A stretch of DNA of 26,301 nucleotides from a virus. A program made the translations under genes and the position numbers. The notes beneath the pieces were generated by a model. It worked only from the letters and a program-made list of their open reading frames with translations, made no database searches and had not been told where the DNA came from. Below are positions 1-5,839 of this stretch, piece after piece. The stretch is taken from IMG/VR virus record IMGVR_UViG_3300048586_000625, positions 1 to 26,301 of that record. The stretch is one strand, 5' to 3'. Every line of letters starts with the position of its first letter. The stretch's first letter is position 1.

Positions 1-25
1 TGAAGTGGTCTACTGACACCCTCCG

Positions 26-55
26 GCAACCGGGTTGCAACACTGCTGCAACCCG
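26..55. repeat. Overlapping inverted repeats beyond the transposase end
   Basis: A perfect 9-bp inverted repeat (CGGGTTGCA at 31-39, TGCAACCCG at 47-55) encloses a 7-nt loop. It overlaps a second small palindrome, GCAAC-CGG-GTTGC at 26-38, so the two hairpins are mutually exclusive. Neither strand has a T-run directly after the stem, so this is not a canonical rho-independent terminator. It could be an operator, a transposase or recombinase site, or a weak attenuator. It lies about 40 nt beyond the transposase stop codon in the transcribed direction. Confidence 0.5.
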
Positions 56-94
56 CCAAAACCTTGATTTTTCTCAAATAGGCGTCCAATTCTC

Positions 95-1042
95 TCAAAT
101 CGCGTGTCGCTTACATATCGGAAACCAGAGCTTGAGCTTCTCGGCGAACGCGCCGCCGATGCGGGCGGTGCCGTTCTCCACCTGGAAGACGGTGCCGTTC
201 GGGTGGACGCCGTGGTCGAGAATCCAGTTGATGACGTAGAGGTGGAAATCGCGCTCATTGAGCGTTTGCATCTTGCCGGTCTCCATGTCGCGGAGCCGCG
301 GCTTGAGGCCGGGATTGAAGATGTAGGTGGTGAAGGCATCCACGCAGCCGAACTCCAACAACCGGCAGGAATTCTTCTGACCGGGGACATTGACCAGGAA
401 GTCATGCCACATGTCGTCGAACTGGATCTCGGCGAACGGATAGGAACCGACGCGGGTCGTGCGCAGGCCGGGCAGGAGCTTCTTGGCAGCCTCGCGGCCG
501 TTGCGGGCGGCGGCGAGTTCCACGTCGGTGGGTGCGTATTGCAGAAGGTTCGAGTAGTTCCAGCCTTTCGGGATACGGGTGTTAGGAGCGGGCTCGGGGC
601 AGCGGTCGTAACCCGGAAGCGCCTTGGTGAGATCCCCTGCCCTCCAGAGTTTCCAATCCCGGATGAGCAAGCGCCAGGCGGGCTTGAAGGCGCGTTGGTT
701 CGCATCGCACCGGGACTGCCATTCCGTGACGAATGCCGCCGGCAGCCCTACCTTCTTCGCCTCGTCGCGGATCCAGAACTCGGAGGTGTGGCGGCGGTCG
801 ATGAGCTTGCGCCAATCGCCGGTGGCCGCGAATGCCTTCCAGACATTGTAGATGGAATTCCGGTGCAGCTTCGCCCCGGCGGCGATTTCCTCACAGAGTT
901 TGACGCGCCCCTTGTCCGCGCGGGCGATGGCCTTCATGACGTCTAGCAGCCAGTTCACGCGGTCGCGGGTTTTCTGAGGGAGTCCGGCGAATTCGCGGGC
1001 GTCCTCGTGAGGAATGCTGAAGGTGAGGTGGGTGAGGGTCAT
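95..1042 (-). CDS. Mu-type transposase, N-terminal part, probably truncated
   Basis: A 315-residue protein resembling the N-terminal half of Mu-like phage transposases, which cut and join phage ends during integration and replicative transposition. An HTH-like region lies near residues 44-75, followed by a basic linker with IPKGWNYSNLL (157-167). The start of an RNase-H-fold core follows: EIQFDDMWHDF (205-215, first catalytic Asp at 209 or 210), a strand at 228-240, and VFQVENGTA (285-293), where many relatives have a DNG-like motif. The chain stops about 25 residues later, before the region that should supply the final catalytic Glu. MuA is about 660 residues, so the C-terminal half is missing or in another frame; the other minus-strand frames downstream show nothing convincing. 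ATG 1042 was chosen because earlier in-frame residues run through low-complexity spacer and an upstream gene. Likely inactive unless frameshifted. Confidence 0.6.
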   Translation of the reverse strand: MTLTHLTFSIPHEDAREFAGLPQKTRDRVNWLLDVMKAIARADKGRVKLCEEIAAGAKLHRNSIYNVWKAFAATGDWRKLIDRRHTSEFWIRDEAKKVGLPAAFVTEWQSRCDANQRAFKPAWRLLIRDWKLWRAGDLTKALPGYDRCPEPAPNTRIPKGWNYSNLLQYAPTDVELAAARNGREAAKKLLPGLRTTRVGSYPFAEIQFDDMWHDFLVNVPGQKNSCRLLEFGCVDAFTTYIFNPGLKPRLRDMETGKMQTLNERDFHLYVINWILDHGVHPNGTVFQVENGTARIGGAFAEKLKLWFPICKRHAI

Positions 1043-1089
1043 TTGGGTAAAAGCTGAAAAGTGGAAAAGCTGAAAACTGAAATGATGCG
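1043..1089 (-). repeat. Pyrimidine-rich spacer with 12-bp direct repeat before the transposase
   Basis: On the minus strand this spacer is T/C-rich and holds the 12-mer TTTTCAGCTTTT twice (plus positions 1065-1076 and 1049-1060). It separates the Lar-like gene stop from the transposase ATG. There is no Shine-Dalgarno sequence. It may be a non-SD translation leader or a binding site; function unknown. Confidence 0.45.
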
Positions 1090-1287
1090 TTAGGAGCCTT
1101 CCTTGGTGATGGCGTTCCAATCGGCGATGGCGAGTTCCTGCGTGGGGTGCGGCTCGGTGTAGGGCCAGCCGGGGCAGTCGATCTGGTTGCTGCACTCCAG
1201 GTAGTGCTCGTCAACCAGGCCGGGCATGGCGGGTGCTGTCCTGAGCGCGGGCGGCTGCTGGCAGTAGGGGCAGGGCTGGATGTTCAT
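1090..1287 (-). CDS. Small Lar-family-like zinc-ribbon protein (possible restriction alleviation)
   Basis: A 65-residue protein with the layout of Lar-type restriction-alleviation proteins: a CPYC knuckle (Cys6, Cys9), a second Cys pair (Cys32, Cys38, followed by PGWP) and a terminal A-x-x-WNA element (ELAIADWNAI, 51-60). Lar of the Rac prophage modulates host type I restriction, and similar small zinc ribbons are common in phage early regions. The ATG overlaps the stop of the acyl carrier protein gene (ATGA), so the two are translationally coupled. The zinc fold is well supported; the anti-restriction role is inferred from family resemblance only. Confidence 0.6.
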   Translation of the reverse strand: MNIQPCPYCQQPPALRTAPAMPGLVDEHYLECSNQIDCPGWPYTEPHPTQELAIADWNAITKEGS

Positions 1288-1520
1288 GACTCTTCGGCGT
1301 TGAGAATGGCTTGATGGAGATCGCCCACGGTGTGGCAGGCGTTGGCGACTTGCTCCGGGATCTCGACGTTGAAGAGATCCTCCGCCTCGATGATGAGTTC
1401 GATGTGGTCCAGGCTGTCGAAGCCGAGGGAACCGAATGCGGACTCCGGGGTGATGTCTGCGGGATCGACAATGGCGTGCTCGGCGACGAGCGAGATCAGG
1501 TTTTGAAGAGTGCAGTCCAT
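1284..1520 (-). CDS. Phage-encoded acyl carrier protein
   Basis: A 78-residue acidic protein, the usual ACP length. The phosphopantetheine site is clear: LGFDSLDHIELIIEAEDLF (residues 32-50), with Ser36 of the DSL motif as the attachment serine, followed by the conserved NVEIPEQ and helix-IV region (TVGDLHQAI). In cells ACPs carry acyl groups for fatty-acid, lipid A or polyketide synthesis, or acylate other proteins. No ketosynthase, acyltransferase or phosphopantetheinyl transferase lies in this window, so this carrier must rely on host enzymes. It is coupled to the Lar-like gene downstream. The ATG follows a CTAACC element ending 16 nt upstream. Identification as ACP is strong; its job in the phage is unknown. 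Confidence 0.88.
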   Translation of the reverse strand: MDCTLQNLISLVAEHAIVDPADITPESAFGSLGFDSLDHIELIIEAEDLFNVEIPEQVANACHTVGDLHQAILNAEES

Positions 1521-1524
1521 GGGA

Positions 1525-1698
1525 TCAGTTGATGGTGGTTAGACAGTCGATGGCGAACTCCAGGGAGATGGCGTTGTCATAGCTCGTGGCGGCGTCTTCG
1601 AGACGGCCTTCCGTGTATTGGATCGCTGCATTGTGCTCGGCGATGGCGAAGCGGACGCGAAGGGCGTCGATGATGTCGGCAAGGTCGGTGGAGATCAT
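1525..1698 (-). CDS. Small hypothetical early protein, 57 aa
   Basis: A 57-residue acidic, mostly helical protein with no recognised family. It contains an NAAIQYTEGRLEDAATSYDNA stretch (about residues 20-40) that reads like one TPR-type helical hairpin (Ala/Tyr spacing), but one unit is too little to call. The start chosen is ATG 1698, after a CGCC context, because longer in-frame reading crosses the preceding membrane-protein gene. Its stop lies 4 nt before the ACP start, so it belongs to the same operon. Confidence 0.55.
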   Translation of the reverse strand: MISTDLADIIDALRVRFAIAEHNAAIQYTEGRLEDAATSYDNAISLEFAIDCLTTIN

Positions 1699-1729
1699 GG
1701 CGGGACGTGGGGATTGATGATTGATAGAA
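1699..1729 (-). other. Short low-complexity spacer
   Basis: A 31-nt gap between two small genes. The minus strand carries an ATCAATCATCAAT tandem-like run just before the next ATG and no Shine-Dalgarno core. It resembles the other simple-sequence spacers at 1043-1089 and 3206-3251. Confidence 0.35.
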
Positions 1730-1900
1730 TTAGAGGCGGCGGCGTTCATGCTCACGGTTGCAGGCGGCGTAGCCTTCTCTCCACAGGGAGCGGCGTTCCT
1801 CGCGGATGCGTTTGGAGGCAAAAAGACACGCGGCGAAGAATCCGATAGAGGCTCCAACGAGGGCGGCGAATATGACGAGGGCGGTGGGATCTGAGTTCAT
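1730..1900 (-). CDS. Small single-pass membrane protein, 56 aa
   Basis: A 56-residue protein with one clear transmembrane helix (about residues 7-28, ALVIFAALVGASIGFFAACLF) followed by a very basic cytosolic tail (KRIREERR and EHERRRL). The ATG at 1900 overlaps the upstream stop as ATGA and is preferred over a longer in-frame reading that has no membrane logic. By charge the N-terminus is out and the C-terminus in. Small phage membrane proteins of this kind include superinfection-exclusion and lysis-regulating proteins, but nothing here identifies which. Confidence 0.6.
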   Translation of the reverse strand: MNSDPTALVIFAALVGASIGFFAACLFASKRIREERRSLWREGYAACNREHERRRL

Positions 1901-2157
1901 GGCTTGGTTTTGTGGAGAGTGTGGGTGCAAGCGGATGCGGCGGAGTTGATGCCCCATGCGGCTTTGGCGGTTTCCAGCGGGATGGACTGCAGGAAGAGTT
2001 GATAGGTCTTGAGGAAGGTCTCGTATGGCTGGTGGCCCAGGTGGTGCTTGATGACGACTGCGAGCATGTCTTCCAGCACGGTGCCGGTCGCGCCGAGACG
2101 GATCATGGAATGATAGCTCTTGAGGATCAGGACGATTTCGGGCGGGTTGAGGATCAT
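1897..2157 (-). CDS. Hypothetical early protein, 86 aa
   Basis: An 86-residue, mainly alpha-helical soluble protein beginning MILNPPEIVLILKSYHS, with no recognised domain. The ATG overlaps the stop of the preceding HTH gene (ATGA), and its own stop overlaps the next ATG, so it lies in a chain of translationally coupled early genes. CTAACC occurs 8 nt upstream of the start, here inside the upstream coding sequence. Confidence 0.6.
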   Translation of the reverse strand: MILNPPEIVLILKSYHSMIRLGATGTVLEDMLAVVIKHHLGHQPYETFLKTYQLFLQSIPLETAKAAWGINSAASACTHTLHKTKP

Positions 2158-2423
2158 GGCTGGCTGGTTAGGTCGGGGGTGGATTCGGGAATCAGGCGAT
2201 AGGAGCTGTGGATCATGCGGCCGACCTTGCGGCTTTTCTGATCGATCTGATGGCCGCGCCCCCTGAGTTCCGAGATGCGGGAGTGGACGGCCATGGCTCC
2301 CGATAGATGGTGAAGGGTGAGCATGCCCACCCACTCGCCCCGGCTTTCCTGGAGGCCGGCCGGAATGAGGTCACACTGTGAGGCGGCTGCAGCTGGCGAT
2401 GGGTGGTTGGTCATGGCTGGCAT
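2154..2423 (-). CDS. Phage winged helix-turn-helix protein
   Basis: An 89-residue protein (ATG 2423; an alternative ATG at 2414 gives 86). The block RGEWVGMLTLHHLSG-AMAVHSRISELRGRGHQID, then a GRMIHSSYRL strand, matches the small winged-helix domain seen in many phages (HTH_39-like: a hydrophobic helix, a recognition helix with RISELR, and a wing ending in YRL). Such proteins are presumed DNA-binding regulators. The gene starts 4 nt after the DnaA-like gene stops and overlaps the next gene, so all are co-transcribed. Its DNA target is unknown. Confidence 0.7.
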   Translation of the reverse strand: MPAMTNHPSPAAAASQCDLIPAGLQESRGEWVGMLTLHHLSGAMAVHSRISELRGRGHQIDQKSRKVGRMIHSSYRLIPESTPDLTSQP

Positions 2424-2427
2424 GGGG

Positions 2428-2817
2428 TCAGAGAGCGGTGGTCCCGGCGGGCCGGTCCGGATCGGTGAGGGCGAGCAGGCGCTCGAAAACGGTGCCAAAT
2501 GCGCGATCCGTTGTGGCGCGGGATGAGATGGCATGGATGGCATGGATGGCGGTGCCGTGGTCGCGGCGGAAGATCCCGCCGATTTCCATGTAGGTGAGCT
2601 GATGCCGCCGGCGCAGAAGAACCATGGCGGTCATGCGGGCGGTGGCGACGCGGGCATTGCGGCAGCGGGGAAAAAGCACGCTTGGCTTGACGTGGAATTC
2701 CCGAGTGACCGTCAGGACAGTGGCGAGGATGGCGCGGACGGCATGATCGTCGAGATGGTAGGGAGCCTCCCCGCCAAGGGTGGTTAGAGTGTCCGGGGAA
2801 TAGGGGGCGGGTTGCAT
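2428..2817 (-). CDS. Orphan DnaA domain-IV-like DNA-binding protein
   Basis: A 129-residue protein whose middle (about residues 30-97) reads as the C-terminal DNA-binding domain of DnaA: a helical region with VLTVTREFHVKPSVLF, then RVATARMTAMVLLRR, MEIGGIF and the signature RRDHGTAIHAIHAI (84-97), corresponding to GGRDHTTVLHA in DnaA. There is no AAA+ domain, so it cannot be a full initiator. It may bind DnaA-box-like sites to recruit or block replication, or act as a transcription regulator. It lies between two HTH genes in the early operon. The domain assignment is good; the role is inferred. Confidence 0.75.
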   Translation of the reverse strand: MQPAPYSPDTLTTLGGEAPYHLDDHAVRAILATVLTVTREFHVKPSVLFPRCRNARVATARMTAMVLLRRRHQLTYMEIGGIFRRDHGTAIHAIHAISSRATTDRAFGTVFERLLALTDPDRPAGTTAL

Positions 2818-2827
2818 GGCGGTTCCG

Positions 2828-3205
2828 TTAGCCCTCGGTGCCGAGGGTGTGGTTGACGAACTTGACGAGTTCCCGGCGCATCCATGCGGGCCAGCTGCGG
2901 ATGATGGTGGCGGCGTCGCGGAAAACCTTTTCCTCGGTGTATTTGCCCTGGCTGTTCCGAATGATGAAGACAACGAGATCGTCCACGTGGATGCGGTAGC
3001 TGTGGTTGCGGCCGGTGTGGCGCGGATCTCCGGTCTTGCACTCCTGGGCGGGAAGCTCGCCGTTGAGGATGCGATTGCGGACGAAGGTCCTGCCCCAGCC
3101 GGAATGGGCGGCGGCTTCGTCCAGCGTGAACCAGTCCTGGGCAGGTAGCCTGGAAAGGATGATGGGTTTTCCGGGAAGGTAGGGGCTGGTTTCGGTGGCG
3201 GGCAT
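2828..3205 (-). CDS. HTH / excisionase-like DNA-binding protein, 125 aa
   Basis: A 125-residue protein. Residues 24-80 (DWFTLDEAAAHSGWGRTFV, an NRILNGELPAQ segment, and a basic wing ending SYRIHVDDLVVFI) have the layout of a MerR/excisionase-type winged HTH: a helix beginning TLDEAA, a recognition helix, then a wing and YRI strand. The C-terminal 40 residues are a basic helical extension (FRDAATIIRSWPAWMRREL). Probably a DNA-binding regulator or directionality factor. The ATG is preceded by CTAACCAGCC in a non-coding spacer. Confidence 0.6.
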   Translation of the reverse strand: MPATETSPYLPGKPIILSRLPAQDWFTLDEAAAHSGWGRTFVRNRILNGELPAQECKTGDPRHTGRNHSYRIHVDDLVVFIIRNSQGKYTEEKVFRDAATIIRSWPAWMRRELVKFVNHTLGTEG

Positions 3206-3251
3206 GGCTGGTTAGATTTGAGAGTCCAGAATCAAGAATCCAGAGAGAGAA
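3206..3251 (-). other. Intergenic spacer with simple repeat and CTAACC
   Basis: A 46-nt gap. The minus strand reads as a pyrimidine-rich run with two GATTCT copies and closes with CTAACCAGCC directly before the ATG. Here CTAACC is not part of a stop codon, which argues that the element is kept for itself. No promoter is recognisable. Confidence 0.4.
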
Positions 3252-3464
3252 TCAGCGGGTGTAGCGGAGGCCTAACGATTTGCGGCGGGCGGACGGCGTG
3301 AGTTTGGAGCGGCGCTGGAATGATGCCTCGCGGGCATCACGGATCATCTGGACGGCGGCGGGCCAAGTGGGCGGCTCGGTCTGGGTGAGCATGGCTGTCT
3401 CCAGCGCATCGAGATCGTCCGAGCTGAGAAGGCGGGTGAGGAGATGGGGAACGCGGGCGGACAT
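3252..3464 (-). CDS. Hypothetical early protein, 70 aa
   Basis: A 70-residue basic helical protein with no recognised family; the C-terminus is very basic (RRSKLTPSARRKSLGLRYTR, residues 51-70), suggesting nucleic-acid contact. The ATG lies 12 nt after the previous stop codon, which sits inside CTAACC. Part of the early gene chain. Confidence 0.55.
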   Translation of the reverse strand: MSARVPHLLTRLLSSDDLDALETAMLTQTEPPTWPAAVQMIRDAREASFQRRSKLTPSARRKSLGLRYTR

Positions 3465-3476
3465 GGATGTGAGTGG

Positions 3477-3713
3477 TTAGGCTTCGTCGTGGCCGATGGG
3501 GTATGGGGCGTTGTTCACAGCATGCCAAAGGGCCTTGGTGGCATCGGCATGATTGCCGATCCTTTGCCAGGGCTTGACGAAGCCCTGGAGCGGGCAGGTG
3601 ATTTGCGCGGCCTCGTAAAGAAGGGCCTGCGCCTGTTCGATCTTGTTGAGGGCGCGGGCGCGGTCGATCATGGCGAGGTCCCGGGATTTGGTTTGTGGGG
3701 CGGTGGTGGTCAT
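3477..3713 (-). CDS. Hypothetical early protein, 78 aa
   Basis: A 78-residue protein, helical in the first 40 residues (DRARALNKIEQAQALLYEAAQ), then with an aromatic-rich segment. No family recognised. The ATG is in the recurrent CAGCCATGAC context used by several genes here, and the upstream gene stops 21 nt before it with TAACC. Confidence 0.55.
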   Translation of the reverse strand: MTTTAPQTKSRDLAMIDRARALNKIEQAQALLYEAAQITCPLQGFVKPWQRIGNHADATKALWHAVNNAPYPIGHDEA

Positions 3714-3734
3714 GGCTGTGTTTGGTGGGAGAGG

Positions 3735-4823
3735 TTAGAGTTCCGCGAGCTTGCGGAAGGCGGCGACGAAGTCCTTGATGGTGTGCTCGTAGAGGTCCCG
3801 TAGTTCCTGCTTGGGCAGGGCGGCGACTTCCGCGCCTTCCGTCTTGATGAAGTTCTCCATGAAGAGGGCGATGGATCCGCGCTCGGCGAAGCCGGGCTTG
3901 ACGGTGCCGAACAGGATCAAGCGAGCGGCTTCCTGCTTGAGGCGGACGGATTCCTGAATGGAGGCGGCGGGCTTCTTCTTTCCGCCGTTGTTGCCGGCCG
4001 GATTGTTGGAGCTGTTGGACCGCTCGGGCTCCTCGTAGCCGAGGCTGGAAAGGAAGTCCGCCTGCAGGAGCTGACGCTGGGTTTTGTCCTGGGTGAGCGC
4101 GCGGACCGTGGTGTCGATGGCGGCGGTTTCCTCAGGCGTCCAGTCCCATGGCAATTTCTGGCAGATGGACTGGAGGTCGAGTCCCTTGGACTCGGCGAGG
4201 GCTTCGACGGCATCGGCCATCTTCATCCAGTTGGTGCCGGTGTCATCGGTGATGCCGACGCGGTCGGAGAGAAACTCTCCCCAGGTGGCAAACCCCGAAA
4301 CATTTGGGGTTTTCATTTTCGGGCGTCCACCGTTCGGATTACGCGGGCCGAAGTGAAACTCGCGGATGTGGCGGAGATGGATGCCGCAGAGGGTTTTGGC
4401 GGCGGTGCCGGCGCGACCGTAGTCCTTCACCAGATCGGCCAGTCGGCGGGCTTCGAGGGTGGTGGCCTCGACGGTGGCGAGGGCGGCGGTCTCCACCGGT
4501 GAGAGCGAGTTGGCAGGCGGTCCTGATAGGAGGACTTCTGATGAAACAACTTCGGCAGGGGCAGATGCCACTGGCCTTGAGGCTTTTTTGAGAGCTGAGG
4601 TGATCACGGCAATGACAGCTTCCCGGCGGCGGTTGGATTTCTCCAGGTCGAGCGCGGTTTCCAGCATTCTCACATTGCGGGGCTTCGGTTCTGCCAGATG
4701 GCGGCAATAGTCCCGGGTGTCCGACTGGGAGCAGTTCAGGAGAGTCTCGACCATCTTGCGTTCGGTGGGTGGCAGGGCGGCGAGGTTGTTGTCGGCTCTG
4801 AGTTTTTCGGCTTCGCGTGTCAT
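3735..4823 (-). CDS. Large early protein with DUF3102-like HTH core
   Basis: A 362-residue hydrophilic protein, the largest intact early gene. The N-terminus is helical and charged. The centre (about residues 125-205) has a helix, a basic stretch HFGPRNPNGGRPKMK, then WGEFLSDRVGITDDTGTNWMKMADA, which resembles the DUF3102 pattern (GeW..WL....gIs..tA..YM.lA) in phage and plasmid DNA-binding proteins. An Asn/Gly-rich linker (SNSSNNPAGNNGG) precedes a helical C-terminal domain. A DNA-binding or replication-control role is plausible but unproven. The ATG follows the previous TAA by 6 nt. Confidence 0.6.
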   Translation of the reverse strand: MTREAEKLRADNNLAALPPTERKMVETLLNCSQSDTRDYCRHLAEPKPRNVRMLETALDLEKSNRRREAVIAVITSALKKASRPVASAPAEVVSSEVLLSGPPANSLSPVETAALATVEATTLEARRLADLVKDYGRAGTAAKTLCGIHLRHIREFHFGPRNPNGGRPKMKTPNVSGFATWGEFLSDRVGITDDTGTNWMKMADAVEALAESKGLDLQSICQKLPWDWTPEETAAIDTTVRALTQDKTQRQLLQADFLSSLGYEEPERSNSSNNPAGNNGGKKKPAASIQESVRLKQEAARLILFGTVKPGFAERGSIALFMENFIKTEGAEVAALPKQELRDLYEHTIKDFVAAFRKLAEL

Positions 4824-4829
4824 AATCGG

Positions 4830-4991
4830 TTAGCGGAGAGAGTTGGCGTCGCGGCGGCATTGAAGGGCGACGGCGGCGTGATAGGTGGCGAGTCGTTCCC
4901 GGCCTGCCTTGCGAGCGGCCTTGGCCTGCTTGATGTTGATCCAGGCGCAGACGCGGATGGAGCGGATGGCTTTCTGACAGGTGGCGGACAT
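4830..4991 (-). CDS. Small basic hypothetical protein, 53 aa
   Basis: A 53-codon reading frame beginning MSATCQKAIRSIRVCAWINI and ending in LR before TAA, with a net-positive helical middle (KQAKAARKAGRERLATYHAA). It fills the space between two early genes exactly: it starts just after the upstream stop and ends 6 nt before the next ATG, both junctions carrying CTAACC. No family recognised. Called from fit to the operon and lack of any other use for the stretch. Confidence 0.5.
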   Translation of the reverse strand: MSATCQKAIRSIRVCAWINIKQAKAARKAGRERLATYHAAVALQCRRDANSLR

Positions 4992-4993
4992 GA

Positions 4994-5260
4994 TCAGGAG
5001 GATTTGAGGAGGTCGGTTAGGAGCAACTGGTCGCGCTCGATCTTGCGGAGATCGGCAGCGTGCTGTCTGGCGGTGATGGCCTCGGAGGATTGCTCTGGAT
5101 AGAGAGAGGCGATGCCCTCGCAGACGAGGATGCGATCACTGGTGGAAAGGGCGTCGAGTTGGGTGTCGCCCTGCACGAAGGCTGGGAATGAAATCGCGCT
5201 GCCGCCAAGCGTCGTGGTCAGCCTGCGAGTGGTGAGATTGGCATAAACGGTGGCCTGCAT
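4994..5260 (-). CDS. Hypothetical early protein, 88 aa
   Basis: An 88-residue protein. The N-terminal half is beta-rich (MQATVYANLTTRRLTTTL) and the C-terminal half helical (IERDQLLLTDLLKSS). No family recognised. It overlaps or abuts the next small gene at TGATCATG. A 55-nt gap precedes it, containing the partial repeat at 5289-5312. Confidence 0.55.
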   Translation of the reverse strand: MQATVYANLTTRRLTTTLGGSAISFPAFVQGDTQLDALSTSDRILVCEGIASLYPEQSSEAITARQHAADLRKIERDQLLLTDLLKSS

Positions 5261-5288
5261 GGGGATGTCCTGCCTCTGCCCACCGCGT

Positions 5289-5312
5289 CAACTCACAGCT
5301 CGGAATACTTCG
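5289..5312. repeat. Imperfect direct repeat, copy A
   Basis: 24 nt matching 5836-5859 at 21 of 24 positions, both starting CAACTCACAG. Copy B encodes the extreme C-terminus of the last virion gene; copy A is non-coding. The two copies bracket the pair of excisionase-like genes. Confidence 0.6.
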
Positions 5313-5315
5313 TCG

Positions 5316-5558
5316 TCATGATCTGCCATGCGGCATAGTTGATTGATGCGCGATCTCCTTGGACTCCTGCATTTCGATGTATTCGCGAATGCTTCCGACG
5401 TGAAAAAGCCTGGCCCCATACTTTGCATCGTCACCGCGAAGCGACACGCTTCTGATCGCTCCTCGTTTCCGCAGATTGTAAAGAATCGTGTGAGTAAGGC
5501 CAAAACGTGCGTTGATCTCTTTTTCGCGAGCCCATTCAGGTTCTTGCGTCGGCTTCAT
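5316..5558 (-). CDS. Excisionase/MerR-type HTH protein, 80 aa
   Basis: An 80-residue protein with the compact excisionase-type fold: EINARFGLTHTILYNLRKRG (helix-turn-helix, about 14-33), then a two-strand wing RSVSLRGDDAKYGARLFHVG and SIREYIE. Such proteins bend DNA at attachment or operator sites. The ATG overlaps the stop of the preceding HTH gene (ATGA), so the two small HTH proteins are made together. They may act as excision or transposition directionality factors, or as early regulators. Confidence 0.65.
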   Translation of the reverse strand: MKPTQEPEWAREKEINARFGLTHTILYNLRKRGAIRSVSLRGDDAKYGARLFHVGSIREYIEMQESKEIAHQSTMPHGRS

Positions 5559-5761
5559 GACTTCCTGGATTTTGATTGGGCCGCCAGTGCTGCGATTACC
5601 TGATTCCGGTTGAATCGCACTACACGCCCGCAGGTGAAGACTGATGGGATGACCCCATTACGATGCCAACTATTGATCGTTTGCGGTGTTGTCTTGAGAG
5701 CTTGAGCCAGCGTCTTTGGTGTATCAGTGACTTCCAGATGATTTGTGCTTACGTTGTCCAT
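5555..5761 (-). CDS. Excisionase-type HTH protein, 68 aa
   Basis: A 68-residue protein with a recognisable HTH: TLAQALKTTPQTINSWHRNG (about 17-36), a VIPSVFTCGRVVRF wing and an NRNQVIAAL helix. This is the excisionase/HTH_17 layout. It is the first gene after the virion genes and has its own 78-nt upstream gap with an inverted repeat, so it may begin the regulatory transcription unit and control itself. DNA-binding fold likely; target unknown. Confidence 0.65.
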   Translation of the reverse strand: MDNVSTNHLEVTDTPKTLAQALKTTPQTINSWHRNGVIPSVFTCGRVVRFNRNQVIAALAAQSKSRKS

Positions 5762-5839
5762 AGCAGCGCCGGTTTACCGGATGTGAAACCGGTCTGGAAT
5801 CCTGCCCTTGAACTCATACTGGTTTGTCGTTTTCACAAC
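5762..5839 (-). promoter_or_regulatory. Regulatory gap with candidate operator
   Basis: A 78-nt gap between the last virion gene and the first HTH gene. It contains a 7-bp inverted repeat, CCGGTTT (5769-5775) and AAACCGG (5786-5792), centred about 20 nt before the start codon. That is a likely operator for one of the HTH proteins. I could not find a -35/-10 pair with good spacing. Confidence 0.4.

Noticed and set aside
1-20. TGTCAGTAGACC on the minus strand as a transposon end (TGTCA-type)
   Set aside because: No matching opposite end or target duplication can be seen in the window.
10-705. Alternative-frame protein over the transposase, whose end could restore the missing C-terminus by frameshift
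   Set aside because: The end (YVSDTRFERIGRLFEKN onward) shows no DDE-type Glu motif and the rest is Ser/Arg/Pro-rich shadow sequence.
5293-5319. Eight-codon frame MTTKYSEL overlapping the stop of the 80-aa HTH gene
   Set aside because: Too short to support; it is a by-product of the imperfect repeat at this point.
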